Assembly: GCA_030615745.1 (NCBI GenBank)
Contig: JAUWYR010000021.1
Coordinates: 1-41,191, forward strand
From: Candidatus Zixiibacteriota bacterium
Lineage (GTDB): Bacteria; Zixibacteria; MSB-5A5; SM23-73-2
DNA length: 41,191 nucleotides
Reading direction: 5' to 3'
This document shows, piece by piece, positions 15,408 through 24,972 of this stretch. The position numbers were made by a program, and so were the translations under genes. Below the pieces are notes generated by a model. The model was not told the origin of the DNA. It was given only the letters and a program-made list of their open reading frames with translations, and did no database searches. Every line of letters begins with the position of its first letter. Position 1 is the stretch's first letter.

Positions 15408-16118
15408 ATGGGAGAAAATAAAAAAGAAAAAACCTCACCAGAAGATGAAAGATACAAATACATAGGATTTGACGTATTCCCAAGAAAGCCCAAAAAATTC
15501 TGGAAATCAGAGGAAGAGCAGAAATCTCATTTAGAGAAGGTAAAAAAGAGAAAAAGGGTACTTTCAGGCGAGGAGCGTGAGCACAGTCTGGTCTATGTTG
15601 ATATTCTCTCCAAAGTTGAGAGTCTGATTCTAACTTTCTTTTCAGCGCTTTTAGTCATCACCTTTTTTCTACCATGGTTTTCTCTGGAAAAAGGAGGGCA
15701 AACTATAAGTTATACTCCCTTGGGATATATTCTAAATTTCGGTTTTATAGCTAATTTCTCGAGCTTGGGTGGATTTTTGCCTGTTGTTTTTGTTTCTTTT
15801 TTGCTTTTGTTTATGATCTTATCTTTGGTCTCAGGTTTGGGGAATTTGTTTTTTTTATATCGAAAAGTAGAACCTTTGGAGAAATATCTCAAATCCTTGA
15901 AAAGGATGCTTTTTTTCAATTATCTTCCGGTTTCATTGTGGCTTCTGGTTATTATGATCTCCATTGTTGGGTTTTCAACTCCATTGGGTAGCGCATTTGG
16001 AGTAGCCGAGCTTTCTGAGAGTTTTAATGTGGTCAATTTCGTTACCGCCACAAACTTTGGCATTTGGATGGCTTTAGCCTGCCTTTTGGTTAATGGGGTT
16101 AAAGCTTCTGATCTATGA
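15408..16118 (+). CDS. Four-TM membrane protein of unknown function
   Basis: 236 aa. The N-terminal 65 residues are highly charged and cytoplasmic-looking ('KPKKFWKSEEEQKSHLEKVKKRKR'). Four hydrophobic segments follow, at about 70-90, 115-145, 175-195 and 210-230. GGAG stands 9 bases before the ATG. No family recognised. It lies between the TPR lipoprotein and ExbB in the same orientation, so a role in the same envelope complex is possible but unproven. Confidence 0.65.
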   Translation: MGENKKEKTSPEDERYKYIGFDVFPRKPKKFWKSEEEQKSHLEKVKKRKRVLSGEEREHSLVYVDILSKVESLILTFFSALLVITFFLPWFSLEKGGQTISYTPLGYILNFGFIANFSSLGGFLPVVFVSFLLLFMILSLVSGLGNLFFLYRKVEPLEKYLKSLKRMLFFNYLPVSLWLLVIMISIVGFSTPLGSAFGVAELSESFNVVNFVTATNFGIWMALACLLVNGVKASDL

Positions 16119-16224
16119 ATGGTTGGGTTTAAAAGGAGGTTTGAATGTAAGCGTGAAAGAAAAATGTGATTTTAAATTTTTTAGTTACTCTTAAATTTTT
16201 AACCAAAAAAAGGAGGAAAACTCA

Positions 16225-16971
16225 GTGAAGCAATCTGTTTTTATCATCTTGGTTCTGGTAGTCTCCTTCACAGTAGGGGTCATAATTTGGACTCAACTAC
16301 CAGTATATCTGCGGGAGGGAGGACCTCTGGTATCAGTGTTGATCGCTTTGACGGTGATGCTTTTGTGTTTTATTCTGGAGCGTCTCTTCACTCTGCGCAA
16401 AGCCAGAGGGGTATCCTCGATTCAGGCGTTTTTTAAGGATGTGATATCTTTGCTTCAAAAGGATGATTACGATGGAGCAATCGCTGCCTGTGATAAGCAG
16501 AGGGGATCTTTGGCTAATGTATTGAGAGCAGGAATCGATAGATACAAAAGTGTAGCTTCGCAGCCGATTCCAGCTGAGAAAAAGCTTTCTGAGACGCAGG
16601 CAGCTATAGAGGAAGCCAATGCTTTGGAGGTTCCTCTTCTGGAGAGGAATCTGATCGCCTTGTCCACCATTGCCTCCATTGCTACGATGGTAGGTCTTTT
16701 AGGGACGACCATAGGAATGATACGTGCCTTTGCCGCTACCGGTCATCGAGTTGGTGGAATTATCGATGCTCAGCAGCTGGCTGTTGGAATATCAGAGGCT
16801 TTGGTTAACACTGCAGGTGGTTTATGGAATGCCATTATTGGAATCGTGGCTTATAACTTCTTTGTTAACAAGGTGGATTCTTTTAACTATACGATGGATG
16901 AGGCAACCTATGAGGTTATCCAGCTTTTTAAAAGCAAGGCCGGGGAAAAAGAGGAGGTCTCAAAGGTTTAG
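16225..16971 (+). CDS. exbB: MotA/TolQ/ExbB proton channel protein
   Basis: 248 aa from a GTG start with AAAGGAGGAAAA just upstream. The pattern is that of ExbB/TolQ: an N-terminal membrane helix pair (about 4-24 and 36-55), a cytoplasmic helical domain, then 'LIALSTIASIATMVGLLGTTIGMIRAF' and 'GISEALVNTAGGLWNAIIGIVAYNFFV', the two conserved channel helices. With ExbD it forms the inner-membrane motor that uses the proton (or sodium) gradient to energise TonB. The adjacent exbD-exbD-tonB genes confirm a TonB-type rather than Tol-Pal role. Confidence 0.9.
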   Translation: MKQSVFIILVLVVSFTVGVIIWTQLPVYLREGGPLVSVLIALTVMLLCFILERLFTLRKARGVSSIQAFFKDVISLLQKDDYDGAIAACDKQRGSLANVLRAGIDRYKSVASQPIPAEKKLSETQAAIEEANALEVPLLERNLIALSTIASIATMVGLLGTTIGMIRAFAATGHRVGGIIDAQQLAVGISEALVNTAGGLWNAIIGIVAYNFFVNKVDSFNYTMDEATYEVIQLFKSKAGEKEEVSKV

Positions 16972-16989
16972 AAGGAAAGGTGAGATAAG

Positions 16990-17505
16990 ATGCTTAAGCG
17001 AATGAAAAGAAGGATCGGTATTAGAATCGACATGACCCCTATGGTGGATATTGCCTTTCTTTTGCTTATCTTTTATATGGCAACTACCACCTTTAAACCC
17101 CCGGAGAAAAAACAGGTGGATTTACCCTCCTCTCACTCAGAGATAAAGTTGCCCGAAACCAATCTTATGACTATTACTGTGACAGAGGAGGATAGTGTTT
17201 TTGTGGATTACGTGGTTTCGAGAAAAAAGAAGGTAGTTGAAGAAGGTAAAGAGAAAGAGATATTAATTCCTGACAGGATTTATCAGGAGGCTACACTTCA
17301 GGATTTAGCCCAGGTTATCACTCGTATGAGAATAACTGATAGAGCAGCAGCAGCTTTGCCCTTGATAATCAAGGCGGACTGTGATGTCTCCTACGGCTCG
17401 ATGTCTCGACTGATGGATGCGCTCCAGGGAATTGATATTAACAAGTTCAGTTTGGTCACAGAGCAGGAAACAGAGGTTGAAAAACCAGAAGAAGGAGGGA
17501 GTTGA
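16990..17505 (+). CDS. exbD: ExbD-type biopolymer transport protein (first copy)
   Basis: 171 aa; GGAAAGGTGAG precedes the ATG. A short basic N-terminus, then 'IRIDMTPMVDIAFLLLIFYM', the single membrane helix with D20 at the place of the essential Asp of ExbD, and a periplasmic domain. It differs from the second copy in the periplasmic part, which carries a Lys/Glu-rich insert ('SRKKKVVEEGKEKEI'). It starts 19 bp after exbB. Confidence 0.9.
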   Translation: MLKRMKRRIGIRIDMTPMVDIAFLLLIFYMATTTFKPPEKKQVDLPSSHSEIKLPETNLMTITVTEEDSVFVDYVVSRKKKVVEEGKEKEILIPDRIYQEATLQDLAQVITRMRITDRAAAALPLIIKADCDVSYGSMSRLMDALQGIDINKFSLVTEQETEVEKPEEGGS

Positions 17506-17550
17506 TAAAGTTTTGAATTTTTGCGTATTAAATTTTAGGAGAGATAAAAA

Positions 17551-18108
17551 ATGTCAACCGAAGTTGAAATAGGTGGACCATCTAAAAAAGAGGTAAAAAA
17601 AGGAGCCTCCGGGCTTAAGAGAGCTAAAAGAAGAATAGGTATAAGGATTGATATGACTCCAATGGTGGACATCGCTTTTTTGCTTTTGATATTCTACATG
17701 GTAACCACGGTTTTCAGTTCTCCCCAGGCTATGGAAATAAGTTTACCCCCTGATCGTGAGACAACTGTTCCTATTGCTGAGTCGAGGCTTTTGACTTTAA
17801 GAGTGGATGAGGATGAAAATCTTTACTGGAACATAGGGATGGAAGAGCCCCAGCCTTTACCCTTTGACTCTTTGAGAGCCTTGCTTCTGGAGTGGAATAC
17901 AAAACAGCCTAAACTTGTAACCTTAATAAAGATTTCAAAGGATGCAAGATATATAAAGATGGTCGACGTCATAGATGAAGTTCAGCTTGTGGAAAGGCAT
18001 TTCAAGGAGAAAAATCCAAAATACAGTTACCGTTTCAGCTTGACTCCTTTCTCCGAATATGATAAAAGGGTAATGTCTGAGTATAAGAAGATTAAAGGAG
18101 GTAGTTAA
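17551..18108 (+). CDS. exbD: ExbD-type biopolymer transport protein (second copy)
   Basis: 185 aa; TAGGAGAG precedes the ATG. The helix 'IRIDMTPMVDIAFLLLIFYM' is identical to that of the first copy, with the essential Asp at D40, but the N-terminal extension (about 20 extra residues) and the periplasmic domain differ. Two ExbD subunits beside one ExbB suggests a heterodimeric ExbD pair in the motor pore, known in several phyla. It ends 2 bp before tonB. Confidence 0.9.
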   Translation: MSTEVEIGGPSKKEVKKGASGLKRAKRRIGIRIDMTPMVDIAFLLLIFYMVTTVFSSPQAMEISLPPDRETTVPIAESRLLTLRVDEDENLYWNIGMEEPQPLPFDSLRALLLEWNTKQPKLVTLIKISKDARYIKMVDVIDEVQLVERHFKEKNPKYSYRFSLTPFSEYDKRVMSEYKKIKGGS

Positions 18109-18110
18109 AG

Positions 18111-18863
18111 ATGAAATCTGAAACTGCCCTAAATTTTAGAGTTCCGTATGGTGCTTTTGAGCTTAAAAGAAGCTATCAGAAGCATCTGGGGATGGGGATT
18201 CTCTTTTCAGGTCTTTTTTTCCTTCTGGTGATGGGTGGGGTTACGCTTTACACTTTCCTTACTACCAGACCGGTAGAAGCGGTGAAGGTGATAAGGATCA
18301 GGTCAATAGCTGATCTTGGAGCTCCCCCATCAATAAGTCAGACTCAAGCACCTCAGCTCGCAGTTGCACAGCCCAAAGTAGGAGCTGTTGCTCCCAAAGT
18401 GGGTATTCCTAAAGCTGTTCCTGATGAACAAGCACCAGAGGAAGTAACAATAGCTACTCAGGCAGAGTTGGGTCAGATATCGGATCTCAAAGTCACTGAC
18501 ATCTTAGGAATGGGAGGTGGTGGCGATTCCATTGCCATTGAGATTCCGGAGGGGGAATATCTTCCTGCTCCGGATGAGTTCGTTCCGAGAGAGGAGGAAC
18601 CTGTTCCTATAAAGTTTATTCAACCAACCTATCCGGAGCTTGCCCGAAAAGCTGGGATAGAAGGAGCTGTGTTGGTGAAGGCTTTAGTTGATAAACATGG
18701 TAAGGTAAGAGATGCTTTGATAGCCAAAGCCTCAGGGACTAATGCTGGATTTGAGGAGTTAGCCCTGGAATATGCATATAAGAACATCTACAAACCGGCT
18801 ATCTCCAATGGACAGCCTATTGCTGTCTGGGTGGTTTATAAAGTGGAGTTCAGTTTAAAATAG
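18111..18863 (+). CDS. tonB: Energy transducer TonB
   Basis: 250 aa; GGAGG lies 9 bases upstream. There is a basic cytoplasmic start, one membrane helix (about 29-50), a Pro/Ala/Val-rich periplasmic linker ('QAPQLAVAQPKVGAVAPKVG') and a C-terminal TonB domain from about 165: 'QPTYPELARKAGIEGAVLVK' through 'NIYKPAISNGQPIAVWVVYK'. The YP motif and the closing strand are standard. It connects the ExbB/ExbD motor to outer-membrane receptors such as the one at the left end of this window. A terminator follows. Confidence 0.9.
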   Translation: MKSETALNFRVPYGAFELKRSYQKHLGMGILFSGLFFLLVMGGVTLYTFLTTRPVEAVKVIRIRSIADLGAPPSISQTQAPQLAVAQPKVGAVAPKVGIPKAVPDEQAPEEVTIATQAELGQISDLKVTDILGMGGGGDSIAIEIPEGEYLPAPDEFVPREEEPVPIKFIQPTYPELARKAGIEGAVLVKALVDKHGKVRDALIAKASGTNAGFEELALEYAYKNIYKPAISNGQPIAVWVVYKVEFSLK

Positions 18864-18896
18864 TGAAAGATTAAAAAAATCATTGCTAAAAAGTCA

Positions 18897-18936
18897 AAGG
18901 CAGTTTAAATTGATAAACTGCCTTATTTTTTTTATT
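18897..18936 (+). terminator. Rho-independent terminator after tonB
   Basis: An 11-bp perfect stem AAGGCAGTTTA/TAAACTGCCTT (18897-18907 with 18914-18924), a 6-nt loop, followed by ATTTTTTTTATTTTT. Confidence 0.9.
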
Positions 18937-19007
18937 TTTATGTTAAAAGTTTATTTAAATCAAAAAAACAAAAAGAGGTTTCCGAAAAACTCATTTTATC
19001 AATGCGC

Positions 19008-19090
19008 TGTCATTGCGAGAAGTCCCGAAAGCATTCGGGACAACGAAGCAATCTCAAGGGATTGCCACGCCCTTCGGGCTCGCAATGACA
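19008..19090. repeat. 83-bp MITE-like inverted-repeat element
   Basis: Perfect 12-bp terminal inverted repeats TGTCATTGCGAG/CTCGCAATGACA. The interior holds further palindromes (CCCGAAAGCATTCGGG, GCCCTTCGGGC) and the phrase GAAGCAATCTC. A related element occupies 39186-39253. This type of TGTCATTGCGAG repeat is common in uncultured bacterial genomes. It lies between the tonB terminator and the pyrophosphatase gene. Confidence 0.8.
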
Positions 19091-19142
19091 AGAACCATAC
19101 TTTTTCAGAGCTCTCAAAAAGTAAAAAGGAAAGGTTAAATTT

Positions 19143-21116
19143 ATGGATTTGGGTATTTTCTGTGCACTTATTGGTCTTTTAGGGCTTCTTTTTGCCTTAG
19201 GACTTTTTCTTTCAGTAAAAAAACAGCCCTCTGGAAATCAAACCATGGTTGAAATCTCTGAAAGGATTCATCGTGGGTCAATGGTTTTTTTAAAGAAAGA
19301 ATACTCTATTCTATTAATATTTATTTTGGCTGTATTTATACTTTTGTTCTGGAAAATAGGAAAGTGGACTGCTTTCGCTTATATCACAGGTGCTTTTTGT
19401 TCTATGCTTGCTGGATTTTTAGGAATGAGTTCTGCGACTCAAGCTAATGTGAGAACCTCCCAGGCAGCCAAGGAGAGTGGACAGGCAAAAGCACTCACCG
19501 TTGCTTTCTCCGGGGGTGCGGTGATGGGAATGTCTGTTGCAAGCTTAGGACTTTTGGGATTGGGGATATTTTATCATTTCTTCAAAGAGATAAATCCTTA
19601 TATTTTGACCGGGTTTTCAATGGGTGCCTCCTCGATTGCTTTGTTCGCCCGGGTAGGGGGCGGAATTTATACTAAATCGGCTGATGTGGGAGCTGACCTG
19701 GTTGGCAAGGTGGAGGCTGGAATCCCTGAGGATGACCCAAGAAATCCTGCAGTGATAGCGGATAATGTGGGAGATAATGTTGGGGATGTGGCTGGGATGG
19801 GAGCGGACCTTTTTGAGTCGTATGTGGGCTCAGTTGTTGCATGCATTGTTATTGCAGCTACCTCGGTTATCTATAAGGATATGAGATTAGAATATATGTC
19901 CTTACCTCTGTGGATAATCCTTGCTGGAATTTTTGCCTCAGTTTTGGGAATATCATCAGTCAGGCTTTTCACCAAATTTAATCCTGCAATGGTCTTAAGG
20001 GTGGTAACCTATCTCTCAGCAATCTTGCTTCTTTTTGCCACCTATTTTATCATCGCTGAACTAAATTTGCCTCAAAAGATTTTCTGGGCAGTTTTGTGTG
20101 GGACTTTAACTGGGATCTTAATAGGTGGAGTAACCGAGTTTTATACTTCCTTTAGCCCGATAAGAAGGATTGCAAAAGCTTCTGAGACAGGTGCTGCTAC
20201 TAATATAATTACTGGAATCGCAGTGGGTATGGAAAGTATAGTTCTGCCTGTTTTATTTATCTGTATGGCAATTTTTGTTGGATATAAGTTAGCCGGCCTT
20301 TATGGGATAGGGATTTCTGCAGTTGGTATGCTTTCAACCATAGGGGTTACTATGTCAGTGGACGCTTATGGTCCTATAGCTGATAATGCTGGTGGGATCT
20401 CGGAGATGTCCGGATTAGGACCGAAAGTCAGAAAAATAACTGACAGGTTGGACTCTTTAGGTAATACCACCGCGGCTATAGGTAAAGGATTCGCAATAGG
20501 CTCTGCAGCTTTGACTGCTCTGGCTTTATTTTCCGCTTACACCTCTGCGGTAAAGCTGGAGCTTATCAATCTGATTAAGCCCGAGGTTGTGGTAGGGTTT
20601 TTCATCGGTGGGGTTTTACCATTTTTGATCGCCTCCCTTACCATGACCGCAGTTGGAAGAGCTGCTTTCAAAATGGTGCACGAGGTCAGACGCCAGTTTA
20701 AAGAGATCGTTGGTCTTATGGAGGGTAAGGCTAAACCTGATTCTGATCGTTGTATTTCTATCTCTGTTCAGGCAGCCCTAAAGGAGATGATTCTGCCGGG
20801 GCTTTTGGCTATTTTAGCACCAATTGTTGTGGGGTTTCTTTTAGGAAAGGAGGCTTTAGGAGGGTTTTTAGCCGGAGCTACTTTAACCGGTGTGCTTTTG
20901 GCTTTGATGATGGCTAATGGAGGTGGTGCCTGGGATAATGCAAAAAAATTCATAGAAGCAGGTCATCATGGTGGAAAAGGCTCCCCTGCTCACAAAGCCG
21001 CTGTGGTTGGAGATACAGTGGGGGACCCTTTTAAGGACACCTCGGGTCCTTCTATGAACATCCTGATAAAGCTTATGGCTATGGTCTCTTTGGTTCTGGC
21101 ACCGCTTTTTGTTTAA
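19143..21116 (+). CDS. hppA: K+-dependent ion-translocating membrane pyrophosphatase
   Basis: 657 aa with about 16 membrane helices. The PPi-binding motifs are intact: '[20 protein letters not shown]' (178-197), '[20 protein letters not shown]' (201-220) and '[18 protein letters not shown]' (407-424). In 'NTTAAIGKG', A444 and G447 occupy the positions that are Ala/Gly in K+-dependent and Lys/Thr in K+-independent enzymes, so this one should need K+. It hydrolyses cytoplasmic PPi and pumps Na+ or H+ outward; the ion cannot be fixed by eye. It stands right after the TonB motor genes, though behind a terminator and a repeat. Confidence 0.92.
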   Translation: MDLGIFCALIGLLGLLFALGLFLSVKKQPSGNQTMVEISERIHRGSMVFLKKEYSILLIFILAVFILLFWKIGKWTAFAYITGAFCSMLAGFLGMSSATQANVRTSQAAKESGQAKALTVAFSGGAVMGMSVASLGLLGLGIFYHFFKEINPYILTGFSMGASSIALFARVGGGIYTKSADVGADLVGKVEAGIPEDDPRNPAVIADNVGDNVGDVAGMGADLFESYVGSVVACIVIAATSVIYKDMRLEYMSLPLWIILAGIFASVLGISSVRLFTKFNPAMVLRVVTYLSAILLLFATYFIIAELNLPQKIFWAVLCGTLTGILIGGVTEFYTSFSPIRRIAKASETGAATNIITGIAVGMESIVLPVLFICMAIFVGYKLAGLYGIGISAVGMLSTIGVTMSVDAYGPIADNAGGISEMSGLGPKVRKITDRLDSLGNTTAAIGKGFAIGSAALTALALFSAYTSAVKLELINLIKPEVVVGFFIGGVLPFLIASLTMTAVGRAAFKMVHEVRRQFKEIVGLMEGKAKPDSDRCISISVQAALKEMILPGLLAILAPIVVGFLLGKEALGGFLAGATLTGVLLALMMANGGGAWDNAKKFIEAGHHGGKGSPAHKAAVVGDTVGDPFKDTSGPSMNILIKLMAMVSLVLAPLFV

Positions 21117-21157
21117 CAGTTTTGAGAGTTGAGATTTGAGAAAGAGGAAAAAAGATT

Positions 21158-21502
21158 ATGTTTAAATTCGAGGAGCTGAAGGTTTGGAAAAAGAGTGTCG
21201 AAGTTCTTTCGCAACTCGATGACGCCGTGAAGCGAATCCCTGCAAAACACCAATTTTCGTTAGGAGAACAGCTTAGACGTTCAGGTCTGTCCATATCCGC
21301 AAATATAGCAGAAGCATGTGGCAGATTTTCAAAAAAAGAGGAAAATTATTTTTTCAATGTGGCTAAAGGTTCGGTTTATGAAACTGTGAGCTTATTGTTT
21401 GTGTCTAAGCAGAAAGGTTTCATCCAACCGAAAGAATTTGAAAACCTTTATAATGAATTGGAGGTTATCTCCAAGATGCTTTCTGGTCTTCTGAAAAGAT
21501 GA
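21158..21502 (+). CDS. Four-helix-bundle protein (S23-like, TIGR02436 type)
   Basis: 114 aa. 'FEELKVWKKSVEVLSQLDDAV', 'LGEQLRRSGLSISANIAEACGR' and 'LYNELEVISKMLSGLLKR' are the typical helices of the small S23-like family first noticed in 23S rRNA intervening sequences and now common as stand-alone genes in environmental genomes. The role is unknown; no rRNA gene is nearby, so this is a free-standing copy. It starts 41 bp after the pyrophosphatase. Confidence 0.85.
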   Translation: MFKFEELKVWKKSVEVLSQLDDAVKRIPAKHQFSLGEQLRRSGLSISANIAEACGRFSKKEENYFFNVAKGSVYETVSLLFVSKQKGFIQPKEFENLYNELEVISKMLSGLLKR

Positions 21503-21611
21503 TTTTCTCGAATCTCTTTTCTCTTTCTCAAGTCTTTTAAATACTTTTTTTGAAACTTTTTTTGCTTGTTTGCGTTAAAAAATAAAAAGACTCAAAAGAA
21601 AGGAGCTTTAA

Positions 21612-22349
21612 ATGCAGAAAGATTTTGTCACATCACCAGAGGAAAAAGAAAAAGAGAAGGTGACAGAAATTTCACGAATCTTCAACATCTTCTTTGAGCC
21701 GAGGAAAGTTTTTGAGAATTTGAAGATAAAGTCGAAATGGCTTATTCCCTTTATTATAATATCGATTATCGGCATAACTTCTTTCTATTATACTTATCCT
21801 TTTATAATGAAGGGGCAAATAGCCAGGATCGAGGAAAGTGAAAGAATAACTGATGCTCAAAAGGAGATAATTATTGAGAGAATGAGTGAGATGGAACATC
21901 CTCCAGTGTGGCAACTTGGATTTGCCCCTATTGGGACCTTGATATATTTTCTTGTAATAGCAGGTATCCTTTTCTTCGTGGGAAATGTTTTATTAGGTGG
22001 TGACAGCTCATATGGTCGAGTCCTATCAGTTTTCGCTTATTCTTCACTTATAGCTATTCCAGCAGCAATAATAAAGATTCCTTTAGCGTTTATGAGAGAG
22101 ACAGCTGAGATTCAGACCAGCTTGGCTTTATTGCTTTCCCCGGATATGAAAGAGAGTTTTATATACAGATTTTTTGCACAAATTGACATTTTCACAATCT
22201 GGACATTAATTTTAGTATCTTTAGGGATGGCGGTTATGTATAACTTCACATTAAGAAAATCAGCTACCACTGTTTTTGTTTTATGGCTCTTATGGGTTTT
22301 AGTTTCATCAGCATTTGCTGGAATACTTGGTGGTTTTTTCAGGGTTTAA
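21612..22349 (+). CDS. Yip1-domain membrane protein
   Basis: 245 aa; AAAGGAGC precedes the ATG. 'IFFEPRKVFENLKIKSKWLIPFIIISII' at residues 25-52 is the entry of the bacterial Yip1/DUF1282 family, followed by a polar loop (58-95) and four more hydrophobic segments, including 'GRVLSVFAYSSLIAIPAAII'. The function is unknown. It is the first gene of a long + strand run that continues with a TolC-like protein 16 bp after its stop, so it may be a membrane accessory factor of that export system. Confidence 0.8.
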   Translation: MQKDFVTSPEEKEKEKVTEISRIFNIFFEPRKVFENLKIKSKWLIPFIIISIIGITSFYYTYPFIMKGQIARIEESERITDAQKEIIIERMSEMEHPPVWQLGFAPIGTLIYFLVIAGILFFVGNVLLGGDSSYGRVLSVFAYSSLIAIPAAIIKIPLAFMRETAEIQTSLALLLSPDMKESFIYRFFAQIDIFTIWTLILVSLGMAVMYNFTLRKSATTVFVLWLLWVLVSSAFAGILGGFFRV

Positions 22350-22365
22350 TAAAAGGAGAGAAGCT

Positions 22366-23676
22366 ATGAAAAAGAAAATATTAATTGGAGTCTTTTTGGT
22401 TTGGATATTATTTAACTTTTCTTTGGCTCAGGATATTTCTCCCCAAAAGATTTTGACTATTGATGAATGCGTACAGATTGGCTTGAAGAACAGTTATCTT
22501 GTCCGTTCAGCTAAGGAATATTATAATGCAGCCAAATGGGATTTAGTAGGAGCCTGGAAAAATTTCCTGCCATCGGCCAGAGCTTCATTCAACTGGGATC
22601 GATCGGATATATCGATGTGGCGATATATCGAGGGACAAGGTCTTATCGATAACACTACTAACTATTCCTGGTCATTTGGTCTTTCTCAGAATCTTTTTGA
22701 CGGAGGATATAGTTTTGCCAACTACAATTCAAAGCGCTCTTCTAAACTTTCAGCTAAAGATGATTTGAAATTAGCTCGTCAGGAAACTGTTTTAAAAGTT
22801 AAACAGAACTGCTATGACCTTTTGAAAGCTCAGATGCTTTACGATTTACAAAAAGAGGCGGTTAAAAGGTCCGAAGAACAGCTCAATATGGCTAAAGCCC
22901 GATTCGATTTAGGCTCTGCCTCCTTATCTGATTATCTCAAGGCTAAAGTGCAATTAGGAGAAGATAGTTTAGCTCTGATCACTTATGAGAACAATGTGAG
23001 ATTAGCCCAGGCTACCCTTAATGCCACCCTGGGATTGGATATAGGCACTCCGATTAAAGTAGCGGAGAAATTGGAAGAATATAAAGAGTTTGAAGCGGAT
23101 TTAAATCAGATGCTAAAAGAGGCTTTAGCAGAACATCCCAAGATAGACCGGGCTAAAATGGAAAAAAACAGAGCCCATTCAGGAATCACTATGGCTCGCA
23201 GTCAAAGACTTCCTAAAGTCACTTTTAGCTTAGGGTATTCCTGGAGCAATTGGGAATTTCCAGACACGTGGAATGAGTATAGAGGAGTCTTCGACCCCTG
23301 GGGCATGCGTTTAAATGTAAGTTTAAACATTTTCGACGGTTTCTCCATCACCTCTCAAGTGCAGAGTGCTAAAGCTTTTTATTATCAAGCTCAAGAGAAT
23401 CTCAAACAGAAAAAAAGAGAGACCGAATTGGAGATCAGACAGGCTTTTCTAAAGGTGAAAGAGGGAGAGCAGAAAATTCGGGTGGCAGAGACAGCTTTAA
23501 AAGCGGCAGAGGAGGATATGAAATTAACTCAGGAGAAATATAATTTAGGTGCGGCTTCGATGTTAGAGCTTCTGGATGCTAATGTGAGCTATAAGAGAGC
23601 TAAGAATAATCAGGTGGAATCTTTGTATGATTATAACTTAGCAATAGCTCAGCTGGAGAAGGCAATCGGCAAATAA
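22366..23676 (+). CDS. TolC-family outer-membrane efflux protein
   Basis: 436 aa from the ATG at 22366, preceded by AAAAGGAGAGAAGCT; the frame is open further up but overlaps the Yip1 gene. A signal peptide (MKKKILIGVFLVWILFNFSLAQ) is followed by the duplicated TolC/OEP helical-hairpin pattern: 'KQNCYDLLKAQMLYDLQKEAVKRSEEQL' and 'RQAFLKVKEGEQKIRVAE...EKYNLGAASMLELLDANVSYKRAK'. It forms the trimeric outer-membrane duct. The adaptor, ATPase and permeases that follow complete a tripartite ABC exporter. Confidence 0.9.
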   Translation: MKKKILIGVFLVWILFNFSLAQDISPQKILTIDECVQIGLKNSYLVRSAKEYYNAAKWDLVGAWKNFLPSARASFNWDRSDISMWRYIEGQGLIDNTTNYSWSFGLSQNLFDGGYSFANYNSKRSSKLSAKDDLKLARQETVLKVKQNCYDLLKAQMLYDLQKEAVKRSEEQLNMAKARFDLGSASLSDYLKAKVQLGEDSLALITYENNVRLAQATLNATLGLDIGTPIKVAEKLEEYKEFEADLNQMLKEALAEHPKIDRAKMEKNRAHSGITMARSQRLPKVTFSLGYSWSNWEFPDTWNEYRGVFDPWGMRLNVSLNIFDGFSITSQVQSAKAFYYQAQENLKQKKRETELEIRQAFLKVKEGEQKIRVAETALKAAEEDMKLTQEKYNLGAASMLELLDANVSYKRAKNNQVESLYDYNLAIAQLEKAIGK

Positions 23677-23724
23677 TTTTTAAAATAATGCGAATCAAAA
23701 TATAGAGGTTTTATTGGAGGAAAT

Positions 23725-24972
23725 ATGAAGAAAAAAAAGAAGATTATTATTGTGCTTTTAGTAGTTGGAGTTATCATAATAATTGTTTTAGCCAACCTCT
23801 TGAAATCCCAGGAGAAGTCTTATAAGGTTGAGGTGGAGAAAGTTAAGAAAGGGGATATCACCTCGATTGTTACTGCTTCTGGAAAGATCAAGCCCATAAA
23901 GGAGGTCAAGATAAGCGCTTATGTGGCAGCCAAGATAGTAGATCTCCCGGTGGAAGATGGGGACAGGGTAAAAAAGGGAGAGATTCTGGTTCAACTCGAT
24001 CCTGCCCGCTACAGTGCAGCTGTAAAACAAGCTGAAGCACAGATGAAGCTGGCTGAAGTCAGATTGGAACAAGCTGAATTGGTCTACCAGAGGCAGAAAG
24101 AGCTTTTTGAAAAGAAATTAACTTCTCAGGAGCAGTTTGACTCAGCTCGAGCAGAATACAACATAGCTATAGCCGAATATGATCGAAATAAAGCCATTTT
24201 AGAACAGGCAAAAGATGACCTCTCCAAAACCACCATCACCGCTCCTATGTCCGGGGTTATAACGGAGCTCAACGCTGAGGTGGGAGAGATTGTTATGATC
24301 GGAACAATGAATAACCCCGGAACTGTGATTATGACTATCTCAGATCTTTCGGAGATAGAGGTTGAGGTGGAGGTTGATGAGACTGATATCGCTTTGGTTA
24401 AGGAAGGTCAGGAGACAAAAATAGAGATAGATGCTTTTCCTGACTCTGTTTTTAAGGGAAAGTTAACAGAGATAGGCAATACTGCAAGAATAACAGGTTA
24501 TGGAACCCAGGAACAGGTTACCAATTTTTTAGTTAAGATTCTGCTTTTAGAGAAGGTAGAAGGTATAAAGCCAGGTATGTCAGCCTCTGTGGATGTAACT
24601 GCCGACTACCATAAAGATGTGTTTAAAATCCCGATTGCTTCGGTTGTTTTGCGTCCTGAAAAAGAAGATAGTTTGGAGATTGAAAAAGGGAAGAAGCCTG
24701 AAACTTCAGCTTCTGACACAAGTGAAGTGAAAAAAGAAGAGGAAAAGAAAAAAGAGGTAGAGGGAGTTTTTGTTGTTGAGAATGATAGGGCGGAGTTCGT
24801 CAAAGTAGAAACCGGTATCTCTGACCAGCAGAACATCGAGATCGTCTCAGGATTAAAAGAGGACCAAAAAATTATTGTTGGACCTTATAAGACCTTGAGA
24901 CAGTTAAAAGATGGGTATAAGGTCAAAATAACTAAAAAAGTAGAAGAGAAACGAAGTAAAAGGAGTCGATAA
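23725..24972 (+). CDS. Periplasmic adaptor (HlyD/MacA-like membrane fusion protein)
   Basis: 415 aa; TTGGAGGAAAT before the ATG. There is an N-terminal membrane anchor (about 6-25) and a lipoyl-like half motif ('GKIKPIKEVKISAYVAAKIVDLPVEDGDRVKKG'). A coiled-coil hairpin of about 100 residues rich in Glu/Ala/Gln follows, then the second lipoyl half ('APMSGVITELNAEVGEIV') and beta-barrel. An unusually charged Lys/Glu stretch (about 310-345) precedes the C-terminal membrane-proximal domain. It bridges the TolC-like duct and the MacB-type permeases. It starts 48 bp after the TolC-like gene. Confidence 0.9.
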   Translation: MKKKKKIIIVLLVVGVIIIIVLANLLKSQEKSYKVEVEKVKKGDITSIVTASGKIKPIKEVKISAYVAAKIVDLPVEDGDRVKKGEILVQLDPARYSAAVKQAEAQMKLAEVRLEQAELVYQRQKELFEKKLTSQEQFDSARAEYNIAIAEYDRNKAILEQAKDDLSKTTITAPMSGVITELNAEVGEIVMIGTMNNPGTVIMTISDLSEIEVEVEVDETDIALVKEGQETKIEIDAFPDSVFKGKLTEIGNTARITGYGTQEQVTNFLVKILLLEKVEGIKPGMSASVDVTADYHKDVFKIPIASVVLRPEKEDSLEIEKGKKPETSASDTSEVKKEEEKKKEVEGVFVVENDRAEFVKVETGISDQQNIEIVSGLKEDQKIIVGPYKTLRQLKDGYKVKITKKVEEKRSKRSR

